Positions 41,094 to 49,698 of a DNA stretch of 64,000 bases are shown here, piece after piece. The notes under the pieces are model-generated. The model was not told the origin of the DNA. It was given only the letters and a program-made list of their open reading frames with translations, and searched no databases. Origin of the DNA: Sulfuricaulis sp. (GTDB lineage Bacteria > Pseudomonadota > Gammaproteobacteria > Acidiferrobacterales > Sulfurifustaceae); the NCBI RefSeq assembly GCF_024653915.1, contig NZ_JANLGY010000005.1, positions 62,001 to 126,000 on the forward strand, written 5' to 3'. The position numbers and the translations under genes are program-made. Numbering within the stretch: the stretch's first letter is position 1; each line of letters opens with the position of its first letter.

Positions 41094-41750
41094 TTAATTC
41101 TTGGCGGCGGAAGTCGGGGCCGTGGGTGATTTTTTCTTCAGCTCGCGGTAGCGTTTAAGTTCCTCGGCGTATTGCTGACGCAGCGCTTCCTGTTCCTGGC
41201 GCTTGACGGCAATCGCGCCCTCGTGCCGTGCAATCTGGCCCCGGGTCAGCTCGATGTTTTTCGTGGTGGCTTCCGCCGCCTTGGCATCCTTGCCTTCATC
41301 CACGGCCTGCGCCTCCATGCGCGTGAGTGCCGCGCGTAATGGCTTCAGTGTTTCCTCGCTTGCCTTGACCTGCGCTTCGATTTGCGCGATTTTGCGGTCA
41401 CGGATGTAATTGATGTCGTCTTCCACGCCATAGGTGGACAGGAGCAGCGCATCTTTCTTCTTCTGTTCCTGGGCGCGCGTCTGTTCCGCCTCGAGGTTGT
41501 CCCGCTGCGACTCGCGTTCCTTCAATTCCAGCTCGGTCGGAGGCGCGGCGATCACTTTTTTGGTTGTGCCCTCATCGCTCAGAACCGTGATTTTGGATTT
41601 GGTGCATTCCACGGCAGCGCTGTCGCCATAATGCCATTTGCCGGTGATATCCTTGCATTTCTTGATGGTCTGACCCGGGCTGGCATGCGCACCGACGGCG
41701 GTCAGACATAAAACCAGGAAGAGAAAGCAGGTGAGTTTTCTCGGTGACAT
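41094..41750 (-). CDS. Exported coiled-coil protein, hypothetical
   Basis: A 218-residue protein with a signal peptide (MSPRKLTCFLFLVLCLTAVG ... AHA), then a short DUF4124-like segment (KKCKDITGKWHYGD with two Cys) and a long charged coiled coil (about 75-205) rich in E, K, Q and A. It should be periplasmic. The DUF4124-like start suggests a cell-wall or envelope role; no function is known. Convergent with moaE, single gene. Confidence 0.7.
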   Translation of the reverse strand: MSPRKLTCFLFLVLCLTAVGAHASPGQTIKKCKDITGKWHYGDSAAVECTKSKITVLSDEGTTKKVIAAPPTELELKERESQRDNLEAEQTRAQEQKKKDALLLSTYGVEDDINYIRDRKIAQIEAQVKASEETLKPLRAALTRMEAQAVDEGKDAKAAEATTKNIELTRGQIARHEGAIAVKRQEQEALRQQYAEELKRYRELKKKSPTAPTSAAKN

Positions 41751-41929
41751 GAGGCGGCGACTCCTTAAATATACTCTTTCAAGATAGGTCCCGTTTTATG
41801 GGTGTGTCAACCACGGCCGCCGCGCGGCACGTTGTCACCGAAGAACGGCGCTGGAACCATAGGCTGTGGAGCATCTGTGCCATAATCCGCGGCCATGACT
41901 CCCGGGATCATCTGTCGGGCGACATTCCG

Positions 41930-42682
41930 GTGAACTGGACCGAGCAGCTGATATTGCTGCTGGTGTCGCTGGTTGCAAATGTGTTTTCTGCCTTCGCTGG
42001 CGGCGGGGCGGGGTTGCTGCAATTCCCGGCGTTGATCTTTTTGGGCCTTCCTTTCGGTGTCGCACTCGCCACCCATAAGGTGGCGAGCGTGGCGCTCGGC
42101 GTGGGTGCCACGCTGCGACACCTGCGCGAAAAATCGCTCGAGTGGAAATTCTCGCTGTTCATTCTCGCCACCGGCTTGCCTGGCGTGATCGTCGGCGCGG
42201 CCTACATCCTCGATGTGCCGGATGATCTCGCGCGTCTCGCGCTGGGCGTCCTCACGATTGGACTCGGGATCTATTCATTGTTCAACAAGCAACTCGGACT
42301 GACGCACGCGCCCATTCATCGTACGCGTCATGGCTACGTCCTGGGCGGAATCGGCTTGTTCATGGTCGGCGTGCTCAACGGTTCGCTCACTTCTGGCACG
42401 GGGCTGTTTTGCACGGTGTGGCTGGTGCGCTGGTTTGGGCTCGACTACCGCCGCGCGGTGGCTTACACGCTGGTGCTGGTAGGACTGTTCTGGAACGGGG
42501 CCGGCGCCATTACCCTGGGCATCCTGGGCGAGATCAAATGGTCATGGCTGCCGGCCCTGCTAATCGGCTCACTGCTGGGCGGCTATCTCGGCGCTCATTG
42601 GTCGATCAAAAAGGGCAATCTCTGGATCAAACGCGTGTTCGAGGTAATTACCCTGCTGGTGGGACTCAAGCTGATTTTCTGA
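41930..42682 (+). CDS. TauE/SafE family sulfite/organic-anion permease
   Basis: A 250-residue membrane protein with about eight helices in two halves, each with the family's repeat (FAGGGAGLLQFPALIFLGLP and SLTSGTGLFCTVWLVRWFGL). The start is uncertain: GTG 41930 precedes the first helix, while the open frame reaches 41798. The family exports sulfite, sulfoacetate and similar anions, which would suit a sulfite-oxidising cell, but the substrate cannot be read from sequence. Confidence 0.82.
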   Translation: MNWTEQLILLLVSLVANVFSAFAGGGAGLLQFPALIFLGLPFGVALATHKVASVALGVGATLRHLREKSLEWKFSLFILATGLPGVIVGAAYILDVPDDLARLALGVLTIGLGIYSLFNKQLGLTHAPIHRTRHGYVLGGIGLFMVGVLNGSLTSGTGLFCTVWLVRWFGLDYRRAVAYTLVLVGLFWNGAGAITLGILGEIKWSWLPALLIGSLLGGYLGAHWSIKKGNLWIKRVFEVITLLVGLKLIF

Positions 42683-42759
42683 CCTCGCGGTCTGTTTTTT
42701 GCCTGCTAGTATTTGGAGAGGTACAGGGCGCGTCTGAAAACACATGACCGGGAAAAACC

Positions 42760-43209
42760 TTGAAAATTGAAGAGCTCCTGAAGTCGTTTGGCCGCAAACA
42801 AAGCCGCCGCACTCTCGATCATGTCGAGAATTTCACCACCATGCTTGGACCGGACTCAGTGTACATGGGCGTATTCCAGGGCAAGGACAATCATATTATT
42901 TATGGTGAGGTGCAGGGTGAGTGTGACCTCGAAGGTTTGCTGGTACTGGGCGAGGGTAGCCGCTGGAAGGGAAACATTCGTGCCGGAAGCGTCGTGATCG
43001 CCGGCCGGGTGGAGGGCGACATCCAGGCCACAGAAAAACTGGAACTGGCGCGCACCGCTTACGTGCGCGGCAAGATCACCAGCCCGGTGGTGGCCATCGC
43101 CCGCGGTGCCGTGCACGAAGGCAGTATCCGCATGGCCAAACAGACTCAGATCACGCGGTTTGTCGAGCGCCGCGAAGCGACGGATGAGAAAAATCGGGAA
43201 AGGGATTAG
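42760..43209 (+). CDS. Bactofilin (polymer-forming cytoskeletal protein)
   Basis: The 149-residue product starts at TTG 42760. Its core is a right-handed beta-helix, from IIYGEVQGECDLEGLLVLGE through GSVVIAGRVEGDIQATEKLE and VRGKITSPVVAIARGAVHEG, flanked by short charged tails. Bactofilins polymerise at the membrane without nucleotides and guide cell shape or pole-localised machinery. It is a single gene with no peptidase neighbour (often LmdC-like). Confidence 0.9.
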   Translation: MKIEELLKSFGRKQSRRTLDHVENFTTMLGPDSVYMGVFQGKDNHIIYGEVQGECDLEGLLVLGEGSRWKGNIRAGSVVIAGRVEGDIQATEKLELARTAYVRGKITSPVVAIARGAVHEGSIRMAKQTQITRFVERREATDEKNRERD

Positions 43210-43241
43210 CCTTTCGCGATTGTCGGGCCTGCGTGGTTGGT

Positions 43242-43874
43242 TCAGGTGCCGTAGGCACGGCGGTAAGTAGTGATGGCATCGAGATAGCGCCGTGCTCCGT
43301 CCTTGCCCCCCAGGTAATCCAACAGCGTTTCCAGCTTGACGATACTGATCACGCATAGTCCATGCGTGTTCTCCACTTCCTGTACTGCGGACATTGACCC
43401 TTCACCGCGTTCCTGTCGATCCAGCGCAATGGTTACGCCGACGGGCGTGGCGGCCGCGGTCTTGATGATCTGTACGGACTCCCGGACCGAAGTGCCGGCC
43501 GAGATCACGTCATCCACGATGATTACGTTTCCCTGTAGCGGGTGGCCGATAATATTGCCGCCTTCACCATATTTTTTCACTTCTTTGCGGTTGAAGGCAT
43601 ACGGTACGTCGCGATCCGGAATCGCCATGGCCGTGGCGCAGGCGAGTGGGATACCTTTGTAAGCAGGACCGTAGAGCATGTCGAAGGCAATGCCACTGTC
43701 CGCAATGGCCCGTGCGTAGAAGCGTCCCAGGCGTGCCAGTTTGTGGCCGGTATTGAACAGACCGCTGTTGAAAAAATAGGGACTGACGCGTCCCGATTTC
43801 AGCGTGAATTCCCCGAAGCGCAACGCCTGGCACTCGATGGCAAAGTCCAGGAACTCGCGCTGGTAATCCTTCAT
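43242..43874 (-). CDS. pyrE: Orotate phosphoribosyltransferase
   Basis: A 210-residue enzyme converting orotate and PRPP to OMP in pyrimidine synthesis. It has the phosphate loop [16 protein letters not shown] (about 23-38), PAYKGIPLA, the flexible loop [11 protein letters not shown] and the PRPP motif [17 protein letters not shown] (about 117-133). The length is normal. It is divergent from the exonuclease gene, with about 56 bases between starts. Confidence 0.97.
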   Translation of the reverse strand: MKDYQREFLDFAIECQALRFGEFTLKSGRVSPYFFNSGLFNTGHKLARLGRFYARAIADSGIAFDMLYGPAYKGIPLACATAMAIPDRDVPYAFNRKEVKKYGEGGNIIGHPLQGNVIIVDDVISAGTSVRESVQIIKTAAATPVGVTIALDRQERGEGSMSAVQEVENTHGLCVISIVKLETLLDYLGGKDGARRYLDAITTYRRAYGT

Positions 43875-43930
43875 GGCGCGGATTGTAATCGCCGCCTCAA
43901 GCGCAGGAAAGTCGGGTATTATCCGGCGCC

Positions 43931-44704
43931 ATGCGCGTCATCACGCTCAACGTCAACGGCATCCGTTCCGCCGCCAAAAAGGGGCTATTCGACTGGCTGT
44001 CGCGCCAGAAAGCCGAGGTTGTATGTTTGCAGGAAGTCAGGGCGCAGGAGTCCGATCTGACGGAGGAGATGCGCGCGCCCAAGGGGTTTCACGGGTTTTT
44101 CAATTGCGCCGAGAAGAAGGGTTATGCCGGGGTGGCTCTTTTCAGCCGGTGCGTGCCGGACCGGGTGCGCACCGGTTTCGGCTCGAAAGAACACGACGAC
44201 GAGGGCCGATATCTTCAGGCCGATTTTGGCAAGCTCAGTATTGTTTCGATATACCTGCCCTCGGGTTCGGCCGGCCCACACCGGCAAGAATCCAAGTACC
44301 GCTTCATGAATCATTTTCACCCCGTGCTCAAAAAGCTGCGCGGTGACGGGCGCGAATATATTCTGTGTGGTGACTGGAATATCGCGCACAAGGAAATTGA
44401 TTTGAAGAACTGGAAATCTAATCAGAAGAACTCCGGTTTCCTGCCCGAGGAACGCGCCTGGCTCACGAAGGTGTTTGACGAACTCGGCTGGGTCGATGTG
44501 TTTCGCGCCCTGAACGATAAACCCGATCAATACACTTGGTGGTCGAACCGTGGCCAGGCCTATGCCAAGAACGTGGGATGGCGCATTGACTACCAGATAG
44601 CCACGCCAGGTATTGCGGGCAAGGCGGAGAAGGAAAAGATATATAAGGATAAAAAATTCTCCGACCACGCCCCGCTGATCATGGATTACGGGTACACGCT
44701 ATGA
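43931..44704 (+). CDS. xth: Exodeoxyribonuclease III / AP endonuclease
   Basis: A 257-residue EEP-fold nuclease: [15 protein letters not shown], the metal-binding glutamate in [11 protein letters not shown] (about 36), the catalytic [12 protein letters not shown] (about 154-165), YTWWSNRG and the final SDHAPLI. It cleaves abasic sites and degrades 3' ends in base excision repair. Its stop overlaps the start of the next gene as ATGA. Confidence 0.95.
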   Translation: MRVITLNVNGIRSAAKKGLFDWLSRQKAEVVCLQEVRAQESDLTEEMRAPKGFHGFFNCAEKKGYAGVALFSRCVPDRVRTGFGSKEHDDEGRYLQADFGKLSIVSIYLPSGSAGPHRQESKYRFMNHFHPVLKKLRGDGREYILCGDWNIAHKEIDLKNWKSNQKNSGFLPEERAWLTKVFDELGWVDVFRALNDKPDQYTWWSNRGQAYAKNVGWRIDYQIATPGIAGKAEKEKIYKDKKFSDHAPLIMDYGYTL

Positions 44705-45039
44705 TTCCCCTGCGGCCGGGGTTACGACTTCTGCTGAAATGGATGGGACCGCTGCGGTTAATGCTGGCGTTCGGCGCGCTGGTGCTGCTGGTATTGCGCC
44801 CCGTGCCGGGCACCCCGCCGGTGCATACCGGCTGGGACATGATTCCGACGCTGGTCTTCCCGGCGCTCGTCCCGCTTTTCTTCATGGTGCTGCTGCTCGA
44901 TGGGATCATGAGCGCGGTGCAGCTGGCGAGTTATCCCGGGGAGCGGCGACGCTACCAGACCGTGATTGGTATCAGTCTCGGGATGGCGCTGTTGCTGTTG
45001 CTGAGGTGGTGGCCTTATTTCGGCTTCGTATTTGCCTGA
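44701..45039 (+). CDS. Hypothetical small membrane protein
   Basis: A 112-residue protein with three hydrophobic helices (about 15-36, 47-68 and 89-110) and a short loop GERRRYQT between the last two. Its ATG lies inside the stop of the exonuclease gene, so it is probably co-translated. No family is recognised. Confidence 0.75.
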   Translation: MIPLRPGLRLLLKWMGPLRLMLAFGALVLLVLRPVPGTPPVHTGWDMIPTLVFPALVPLFFMVLLLDGIMSAVQLASYPGERRRYQTVIGISLGMALLLLLRWWPYFGFVFA

Positions 45040-45105
45040 GCACGGGTAAGTCGGATTTGCGAACCCGGGACGTCGTGGAATTGGCAAATCAGTGAGACGA
45101 TTCGG

Positions 45106-45372
45106 TTAGGTGCCGGTGGTCTCCACGAACTCATCCAATCCGCCTTCCATATGCAGTTCGGTCAGCTCGGTGAAGCCGCCGATGCACTGGCCGTCAATCA
45201 GGATCTGGGGAACTGTGCGTGCGCCATTGGTGACGCGCGCGAATTCGCCGCGCGCCGCCGTGTCGGTGTCAATGCGGATTTCCTCGTAGGGAATGTTCCA
45301 TTTCTGGAGCAGCGCCTTGGTCTTCAGGCAGAAGGAACAGGCGCCGGTGCTGTAGATTTTGACTCTCGCCAT
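45106..45372 (-). CDS. Glutaredoxin (GrxC type) with a CSFC active site
   Basis: An 88-residue thioredoxin-fold protein: VKIYSTGACSFCLKTKALLQ at the start, the cis-proline in ARTVPQILIDG (about 52-62) and the glutathione-binding CIGGFTEL. The active site is CSFC in place of the common CPYC. It reduces glutathionylated proteins using glutathione, which this strain can make (gshA, gshB). It follows the AmpG-like gene by 9 bases on the same strand. Confidence 0.92.
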   Translation of the reverse strand: MARVKIYSTGACSFCLKTKALLQKWNIPYEEIRIDTDTAARGEFARVTNGARTVPQILIDGQCIGGFTELTELHMEGGLDEFVETTGT

Positions 45373-45381
45373 GGTGAACCT

Positions 45382-46932
45382 TCAGGATTTTCTCGACCGT
45401 GCTGCTGCCGTGGCGGCTGTAGCGAGGGCAATGACAATACTGAATAAAGTTGTACCGAACAAGCTCACCCAACCCGAGATGTCCGCCGGGCTAAACAATG
45501 CCATCAGGGGAGTAAGCAGATCAAAAGTGGCCAATACTTTCTGGTGCTTGAAGGCATCGAGCAGTGCCACCGACAACGCCGCGATGCCGAAGCCGACGAG
45601 GCCACCGATTATGGCGCGCTGGATTAATTGACCGCGGCTTAATACACGCGGCTCGATCTCAGCCAGTTGTTGAATTTCCGGTTCGCGTTTGCCGAGCGGC
45701 GAGAAGCGCTGGAGCATCAGCATGCCGGGGATGCCTATGGCTATCGTGAACAAAAAGAATTCACGCCAGCCGATGGCATCTACCATGACGCCGGTCACCG
45801 GACCGGCGAGAATGCGCGGCAGTGCAAACAGACTCGAGAACAGCGCGTATTGCGTGGCCGAGAATTGCTTCATGGTCATGCGCAACAACAACACACTGAA
45901 GGCGCCGGTCCCCATGCCAGTGGTGAGGCTCTCAAAGCCCATGGCGGTGTACATCAACGGTCGGTTTACGCCGACCTCGGCGATGAGCACGTAGCCGAAG
46001 TTGGACGCGATCTGTAATCCGCCAAATACCCACAAGGCGTGACCGAGACCCATGGTGGTGGTCAGCATGCCGCCAATAAAGGTGCCGACCAGCGTGGCGA
46101 CCAGACCGATTGTGGCGGTGGCAATGCCGACATCGAAATCATTGAATCCGATTTGCACCAGGAACGGTCTTATAAGCGCGCCGCCGAGGTTGTCGGCAAG
46201 CTTGTAAAGGACCACGAACGCCAACAATTCGAGCGCGCGGTGCTTGGAGAGAAATCCCACAAACGGATCCCACACCGCTTCGCGCAGTGACGGTGGCGCC
46301 TGTAGATGGTCGGCGGCGGATTTGGGCGCCAACAGCGTGACCACCATCATCGGCAGGTAGAACAGCGCGAGCAGCGTGAACATGACCGGCCAGGACCACA
46401 ACCCGGCCAGCGTGATGGTGAGTCCGCCGGCCACGAACATGGCCGAGCGATAGATGGCGATGCGCGCCCCCACGGCCACGCCTTGTTCGTCCGGTTCCAG
46501 GACTTCCACCGCGTAGGCATCGATGGCAATGTCCTGGCTCGCCGAGGCGAAGGCGATGGCGAGCGTGAGACTGCCGATGACCCAGAGCGTTTCCGGCCGC
46601 AGCGCCACGCCGCCGAGCAGCAAGGTACCGATCAACAACGCAATCTGCCACAGCAACGTCCAGCCGAGCTTGCGCCCCAGTCGTGGCAGCGGCAGGGCGT
46701 AGCGATCCATCAATGGTGACCACAGGAATTTAAAGCTCCAGGGTGCCTGGGCGAGCGTGAACAGACCGATGATGCGGATATCCACGCCCTCGCGTGCGAG
46801 CCAGGTTGGAATCGCGATCCACACCAGCCCCAGAGGCAGGCCTGAGGAAAAAGAGAGCAGGCTCACGGCAGCCGTGCGCGGACTGCGCAGCGCAAGCCAC
46901 ACGGCGCGCCACGAAGAAACTCGGTTGGTCAC
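45382..46932 (-). CDS. AmpG-like muropeptide permease (MFS)
   Basis: A 516-residue MFS transporter with about 14 helices and the AmpG start SLLSFSSGLPLGLVWIAIPT, then IGLFTLAQAPWSFKFLWSP and the DRY-like loop LMDRYALPLPRLGRKLGW. AmpG imports anhydromuropeptides for cell-wall recycling. The middle loop (QHLQAPPSLREAV-like) and length fit the family. No ampD or ampC is nearby. Confidence 0.85.
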   Translation of the reverse strand: MTNRVSSWRAVWLALRSPRTAAVSLLSFSSGLPLGLVWIAIPTWLAREGVDIRIIGLFTLAQAPWSFKFLWSPLMDRYALPLPRLGRKLGWTLLWQIALLIGTLLLGGVALRPETLWVIGSLTLAIAFASASQDIAIDAYAVEVLEPDEQGVAVGARIAIYRSAMFVAGGLTITLAGLWSWPVMFTLLALFYLPMMVVTLLAPKSAADHLQAPPSLREAVWDPFVGFLSKHRALELLAFVVLYKLADNLGGALIRPFLVQIGFNDFDVGIATATIGLVATLVGTFIGGMLTTTMGLGHALWVFGGLQIASNFGYVLIAEVGVNRPLMYTAMGFESLTTGMGTGAFSVLLLRMTMKQFSATQYALFSSLFALPRILAGPVTGVMVDAIGWREFFLFTIAIGIPGMLMLQRFSPLGKREPEIQQLAEIEPRVLSRGQLIQRAIIGGLVGFGIAALSVALLDAFKHQKVLATFDLLTPLMALFSPADISGWVSLFGTTLFSIVIALATAATAAARSRKS

Positions 46933-47408
46933 TCTATTTTTCCTCTTTGGGTGTTCTCAGACTTCTGAGGTTCAGGCAGGGGGCGGAGGTGGTGGCAGGG
47001 GTTGGTAAAGAAATATCTGAAATTACCGCACCCAAGCTGGTAAGCAGTGGGATTCAGCGTTGATGGATGGAACTCGTGGTGGACTTGAAATGGATAAATT
47101 GTCTGTTCCTGAATTTGATTATTCCCATCCATGGCGAACGGCACTCATCTTACACCGCTTTGTTATGTCATTTCTTTTTCACATGCCAGTAAAAACTTGG
47201 TCCCGGAACCGCCGTTCGCTGCCAGATATCGGACGAAAGGTGTTCACGGAAAGCTTTCAGTGGTCTATCTCAAATGAGGCCAGAAAGAATTCCTGACGGT
47301 CGGATCATTACCAGAATCGTCATTAAACGCCTAATTCAGGCCAGTTTCCCAATGGCGAATCGGTTTTTCCAGGGTGACAAATCATTGATTCTAAAGCTTT
47401 AGAACAGG
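46933..47408. other. Intergenic stretch without supported genes
   Basis: The 476 bases between ampG-like and the sigma-54 promoter contain short frames on both strands (longest 78 codons at 47060-47296), none with a good ribosome-binding site or recognisable protein sequence. The part next to the promoter may hold an upstream activator site; I cannot point to one. Confidence 0.5.
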
Positions 47409-47424
47409 TGGCATAGCTCTTGCA
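47409..47424 (+). promoter_or_regulatory. Sigma-54-type promoter
   Basis: TGGCATAGCTCTTGCA fits the RpoN consensus TGGCAc-N5-TTGCa, with GG and GC exactly 10 bases apart. It lies 46 bases before the start of the Sel1 protein gene, so the leader would be about 34 bases. Such promoters need an enhancer-binding activator. Confidence 0.75.
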
Positions 47425-47469
47425 CCTTCAATCCCAAGATTAACGTAATTAGCTTTCGGGGAGTGGGTT

Positions 47470-48213
47470 ATGCCGGGTTTCAATACGGAGAGAAACACAA
47501 GCTTTGGCCGCGTCATGGCGGTAGGCGGAGTGATCGGTTTTTGGGTCTTGTTGACGGGAACACCTGCGCAAGCGGCTGTTTCAGAATCTGCTTTTCCGGT
47601 GATTCAGATGGGTCAGGAATTACGTCCGCAAGAAAAATCCATCAGTACGAATCAGGTGGCGGTCGTGCAGTACAACACCGGCCAGCGTTCCGAAGCGGTG
47701 CGCATGTGGCAAACCCACGCTGAAAAAGGCGATGCCGAGGCTCAATTTACCCTGGGTGTCCTGTACAACCGGGGAGACGGGGGTTTGGCCAAGGATATGA
47801 TCGAGGCGGTTCACTGGTATCGTAAATCCGCAGAACAAGGACATGTCATCGCCCAGTACAACATGGGCATACTCTGCGCTACCGGTACCGGTCTTGCCCG
47901 CGATTTGAACGCCGCCATTGATTGGTGGCGCATGGCGGCCCTGCAGGGGCATGCTGAGGCCCAATTCAATCTGGGTCTGTATTATGCCGAAGGCACTGGC
48001 GTCAATCCGGACCCGTCTGAAGCGGTTAAATGGTGGGGTTTGGCGGCGAAGCAAGGCTTGGCGGCGGCGCAGTTCAATCTGGGCCTCATGTACATGAAGG
48101 GTGAAGGCATTGCCGAGAACCAGGAGGAGGCCGTCAAACTTTGGCGCCTGTCAGCGAATCAAGGCTTTACCCAGGCCATCACCGTGCTCAAGGTGCTGCA
48201 ACTGGATCATTAA
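47470..48213 (+). CDS. Exported Sel1-repeat protein
   Basis: A 247-residue protein with a long signal peptide (hydrophobic core AVGGVIGFWVLLTG, cleavage near AQAA at about 37), followed by four or five Sel1 repeats of about 36 residues (QFTLGVLYNRGDGGLAKDMI, QYNMGILCATGTGLARDLNA, QFNLGLYYAEGTGVNPDPSE and so on). Sel1 proteins are adaptors in the periplasm. A GGGGAGTGGG ribosome-binding site and a sigma-54-type promoter precede it. The target is unknown. Confidence 0.88.
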   Translation: MPGFNTERNTSFGRVMAVGGVIGFWVLLTGTPAQAAVSESAFPVIQMGQELRPQEKSISTNQVAVVQYNTGQRSEAVRMWQTHAEKGDAEAQFTLGVLYNRGDGGLAKDMIEAVHWYRKSAEQGHVIAQYNMGILCATGTGLARDLNAAIDWWRMAALQGHAEAQFNLGLYYAEGTGVNPDPSEAVKWWGLAAKQGLAAAQFNLGLMYMKGEGIAENQEEAVKLWRLSANQGFTQAITVLKVLQLDH

Positions 48214-48279
48214 CTCTCGCTGTCCCGGCGTCTTGTTTTAGTTAAATCGCCACAGCAGCCACCTTTCTGATTAACTAAT

Positions 48280-48314
48280 GACCCCCTCCCGGCTGCGTCG
48301 GGAGGGGGTCATTT
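48280..48314 (+). terminator. Terminator of the Sel1 protein gene
   Basis: A perfect 12-bp stem GACCCCCTCCCG/CGGGAGGGGGTC (48280-48291, 48299-48310) with a 7-base loop, followed by ATTTTC. It has the look of the REP-like elements but sits where a terminator is expected. The rest of the 314-base gap 48214-48527 is AT-rich and holds the promoter region of the next gene. Confidence 0.75.
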
Positions 48315-48527
48315 TCATTGGGTGACGAGATTCCTGAGAATGGGTTCGCCAGCGAAAAAGTATAAAAAATCAATGTAATCAACAGTCTAAACATATATCC
48401 TGACAACCAGTTGCAGACTATCACGAGAATCAGCACAATGGTCGGCAGGGATTTAGATCCATGTTTAAAACGGATTAGAAACCTTAACAAGTTTTAACTA
48501 CAGGCATTTTTCGGAGGAGATATCCAA

Positions 48528-49592
48528 ATGAAGTCGAAATCAACAAAGCTTGGCCGGCTTTTCGCTTTGGTCCTGGCGTTCGTGCTGGGGTCGAGCAACG
48601 CCTTTGCGGCGGAAGAGTACGGCATTTTTGAACGCATTCTGGAGGCATCGGGATCGTTCAATGACACCACGGCAGCGCTGGAGAAGGCTTTGGCCGAATC
48701 CAAATTGACGTTGCATGCCAAGCGCGATCTGACCTACACCGACAAGGTGCAACAGGCTCGCGTTTATGTGATCACTTCCCCCGCCTACATGGAAGCCGCA
48801 CAGGGTGAATCGCCCGATACCATCTCGGCGCAGATCCTGCGCATCGGTGTGTATGAATACGGCGAGGGCAAGAAGGTCCATGTCAACATGGGCAATCCGA
48901 CCGCGCACGCGATGGTCTTCTATGCAGGTTCCAAGAACTACGACAAGTTGCTGGCAGCCGCTAAAACGGCTGGACAGGAAATCAGGGACACTGCGGCCAA
49001 GGTGCCGGGTAACCAGGTAGCCGTGCAGCTGGAACCGGTTCGCAGCGAGAAGGCATTGAACAAGTTCAACGGCGACGGTCCTGCCAAGATGATGGCCAAG
49101 TTCCGTAACTGGAAGGAAAGCCAGAATGAGGTGTTCAAGGACCAGCCCGAAAACTTTAACGCTGTCGTAGCCCGCGTAGAGAAAACGCTGGCTGCAAGTA
49201 AGGACAAGGGTGTGGAAGATTCTTCCGGCTGGACTCTGATTAGCAAGATTCCTGTGGGCGCCAACGCGGTCTACTTCGGCATCGCCAACGACTACACAGA
49301 AAACAAATGCATCCGCATCAACTCCGACTTCCGCAGCGAAGGCAAGGCCAAGGACGCCCCCTATCCGGGTGTGGACCATGCTCCTGCCATGCCGCTGGAA
49401 GTGCTCGTCATCAATGATGGCAAGAACGTGAAAGTGGTGCAGTACGGTGAAATGTGGCGCATGCAGCTGTACTTCTGGGATTCCGGTTACATGGCGTTCG
49501 CCAAGAACACCCTGATCCCGAGCATCATCTTCTCGTCAATCGACACAGCGCTGACGGCCACTGCTTCGGCTGAGCCGGCTGCCGCGAAGTAA
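48528..49592 (+). CDS. Exported DUF302-like protein
   Basis: A 354-residue protein with a clear signal peptide (LGRLFALVLAFVLGSSNAFA, cleavage near residue 28). The N-terminal part (FNDTTAALEKALAESKLTLH, then ARVYVITSPAYMEAA and RIGVYEYGEGKKVHVNMGNP) resembles a DUF302 fold; the C-terminal half, with a second domain ending in PSIIFSSIDTAL, is not recognised. A strong GGAGGAG site precedes ATG 48528 and a terminator follows, so it is probably well expressed. The function is unknown. Confidence 0.72.
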   Translation: MKSKSTKLGRLFALVLAFVLGSSNAFAAEEYGIFERILEASGSFNDTTAALEKALAESKLTLHAKRDLTYTDKVQQARVYVITSPAYMEAAQGESPDTISAQILRIGVYEYGEGKKVHVNMGNPTAHAMVFYAGSKNYDKLLAAAKTAGQEIRDTAAKVPGNQVAVQLEPVRSEKALNKFNGDGPAKMMAKFRNWKESQNEVFKDQPENFNAVVARVEKTLAASKDKGVEDSSGWTLISKIPVGANAVYFGIANDYTENKCIRINSDFRSEGKAKDAPYPGVDHAPAMPLEVLVINDGKNVKVVQYGEMWRMQLYFWDSGYMAFAKNTLIPSIIFSSIDTALTATASAEPAAAK

Positions 49593-49614
49593 TCCGTTTA
49601 CTAACGGATAAGCC

Positions 49615-49650
49615 AAGGCCGGAAGGGGCGACCCTTCCGGCCTTTTTTTA
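49615..49650 (+). terminator. Rho-independent terminator
   Basis: A perfect 13-bp stem AAGGCCGGAAGGG/CCCTTCCGGCCTT (49615-49627, 49632-49644), loop GCGA, and a T run. It ends the DUF302-like gene transcript. Confidence 0.95.
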
Positions 49651-49698
49651 TCCGTGGCATAAAACCAGATTAATCGGCTGATGCGAAATAACTAAGGT

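Noticed and set aside
47060-47296. A 78-codon plus-strand frame in the gap before the Sel1 gene
   Set aside because: There is no ribosome-binding site or family likeness, and its length is expected by chance.
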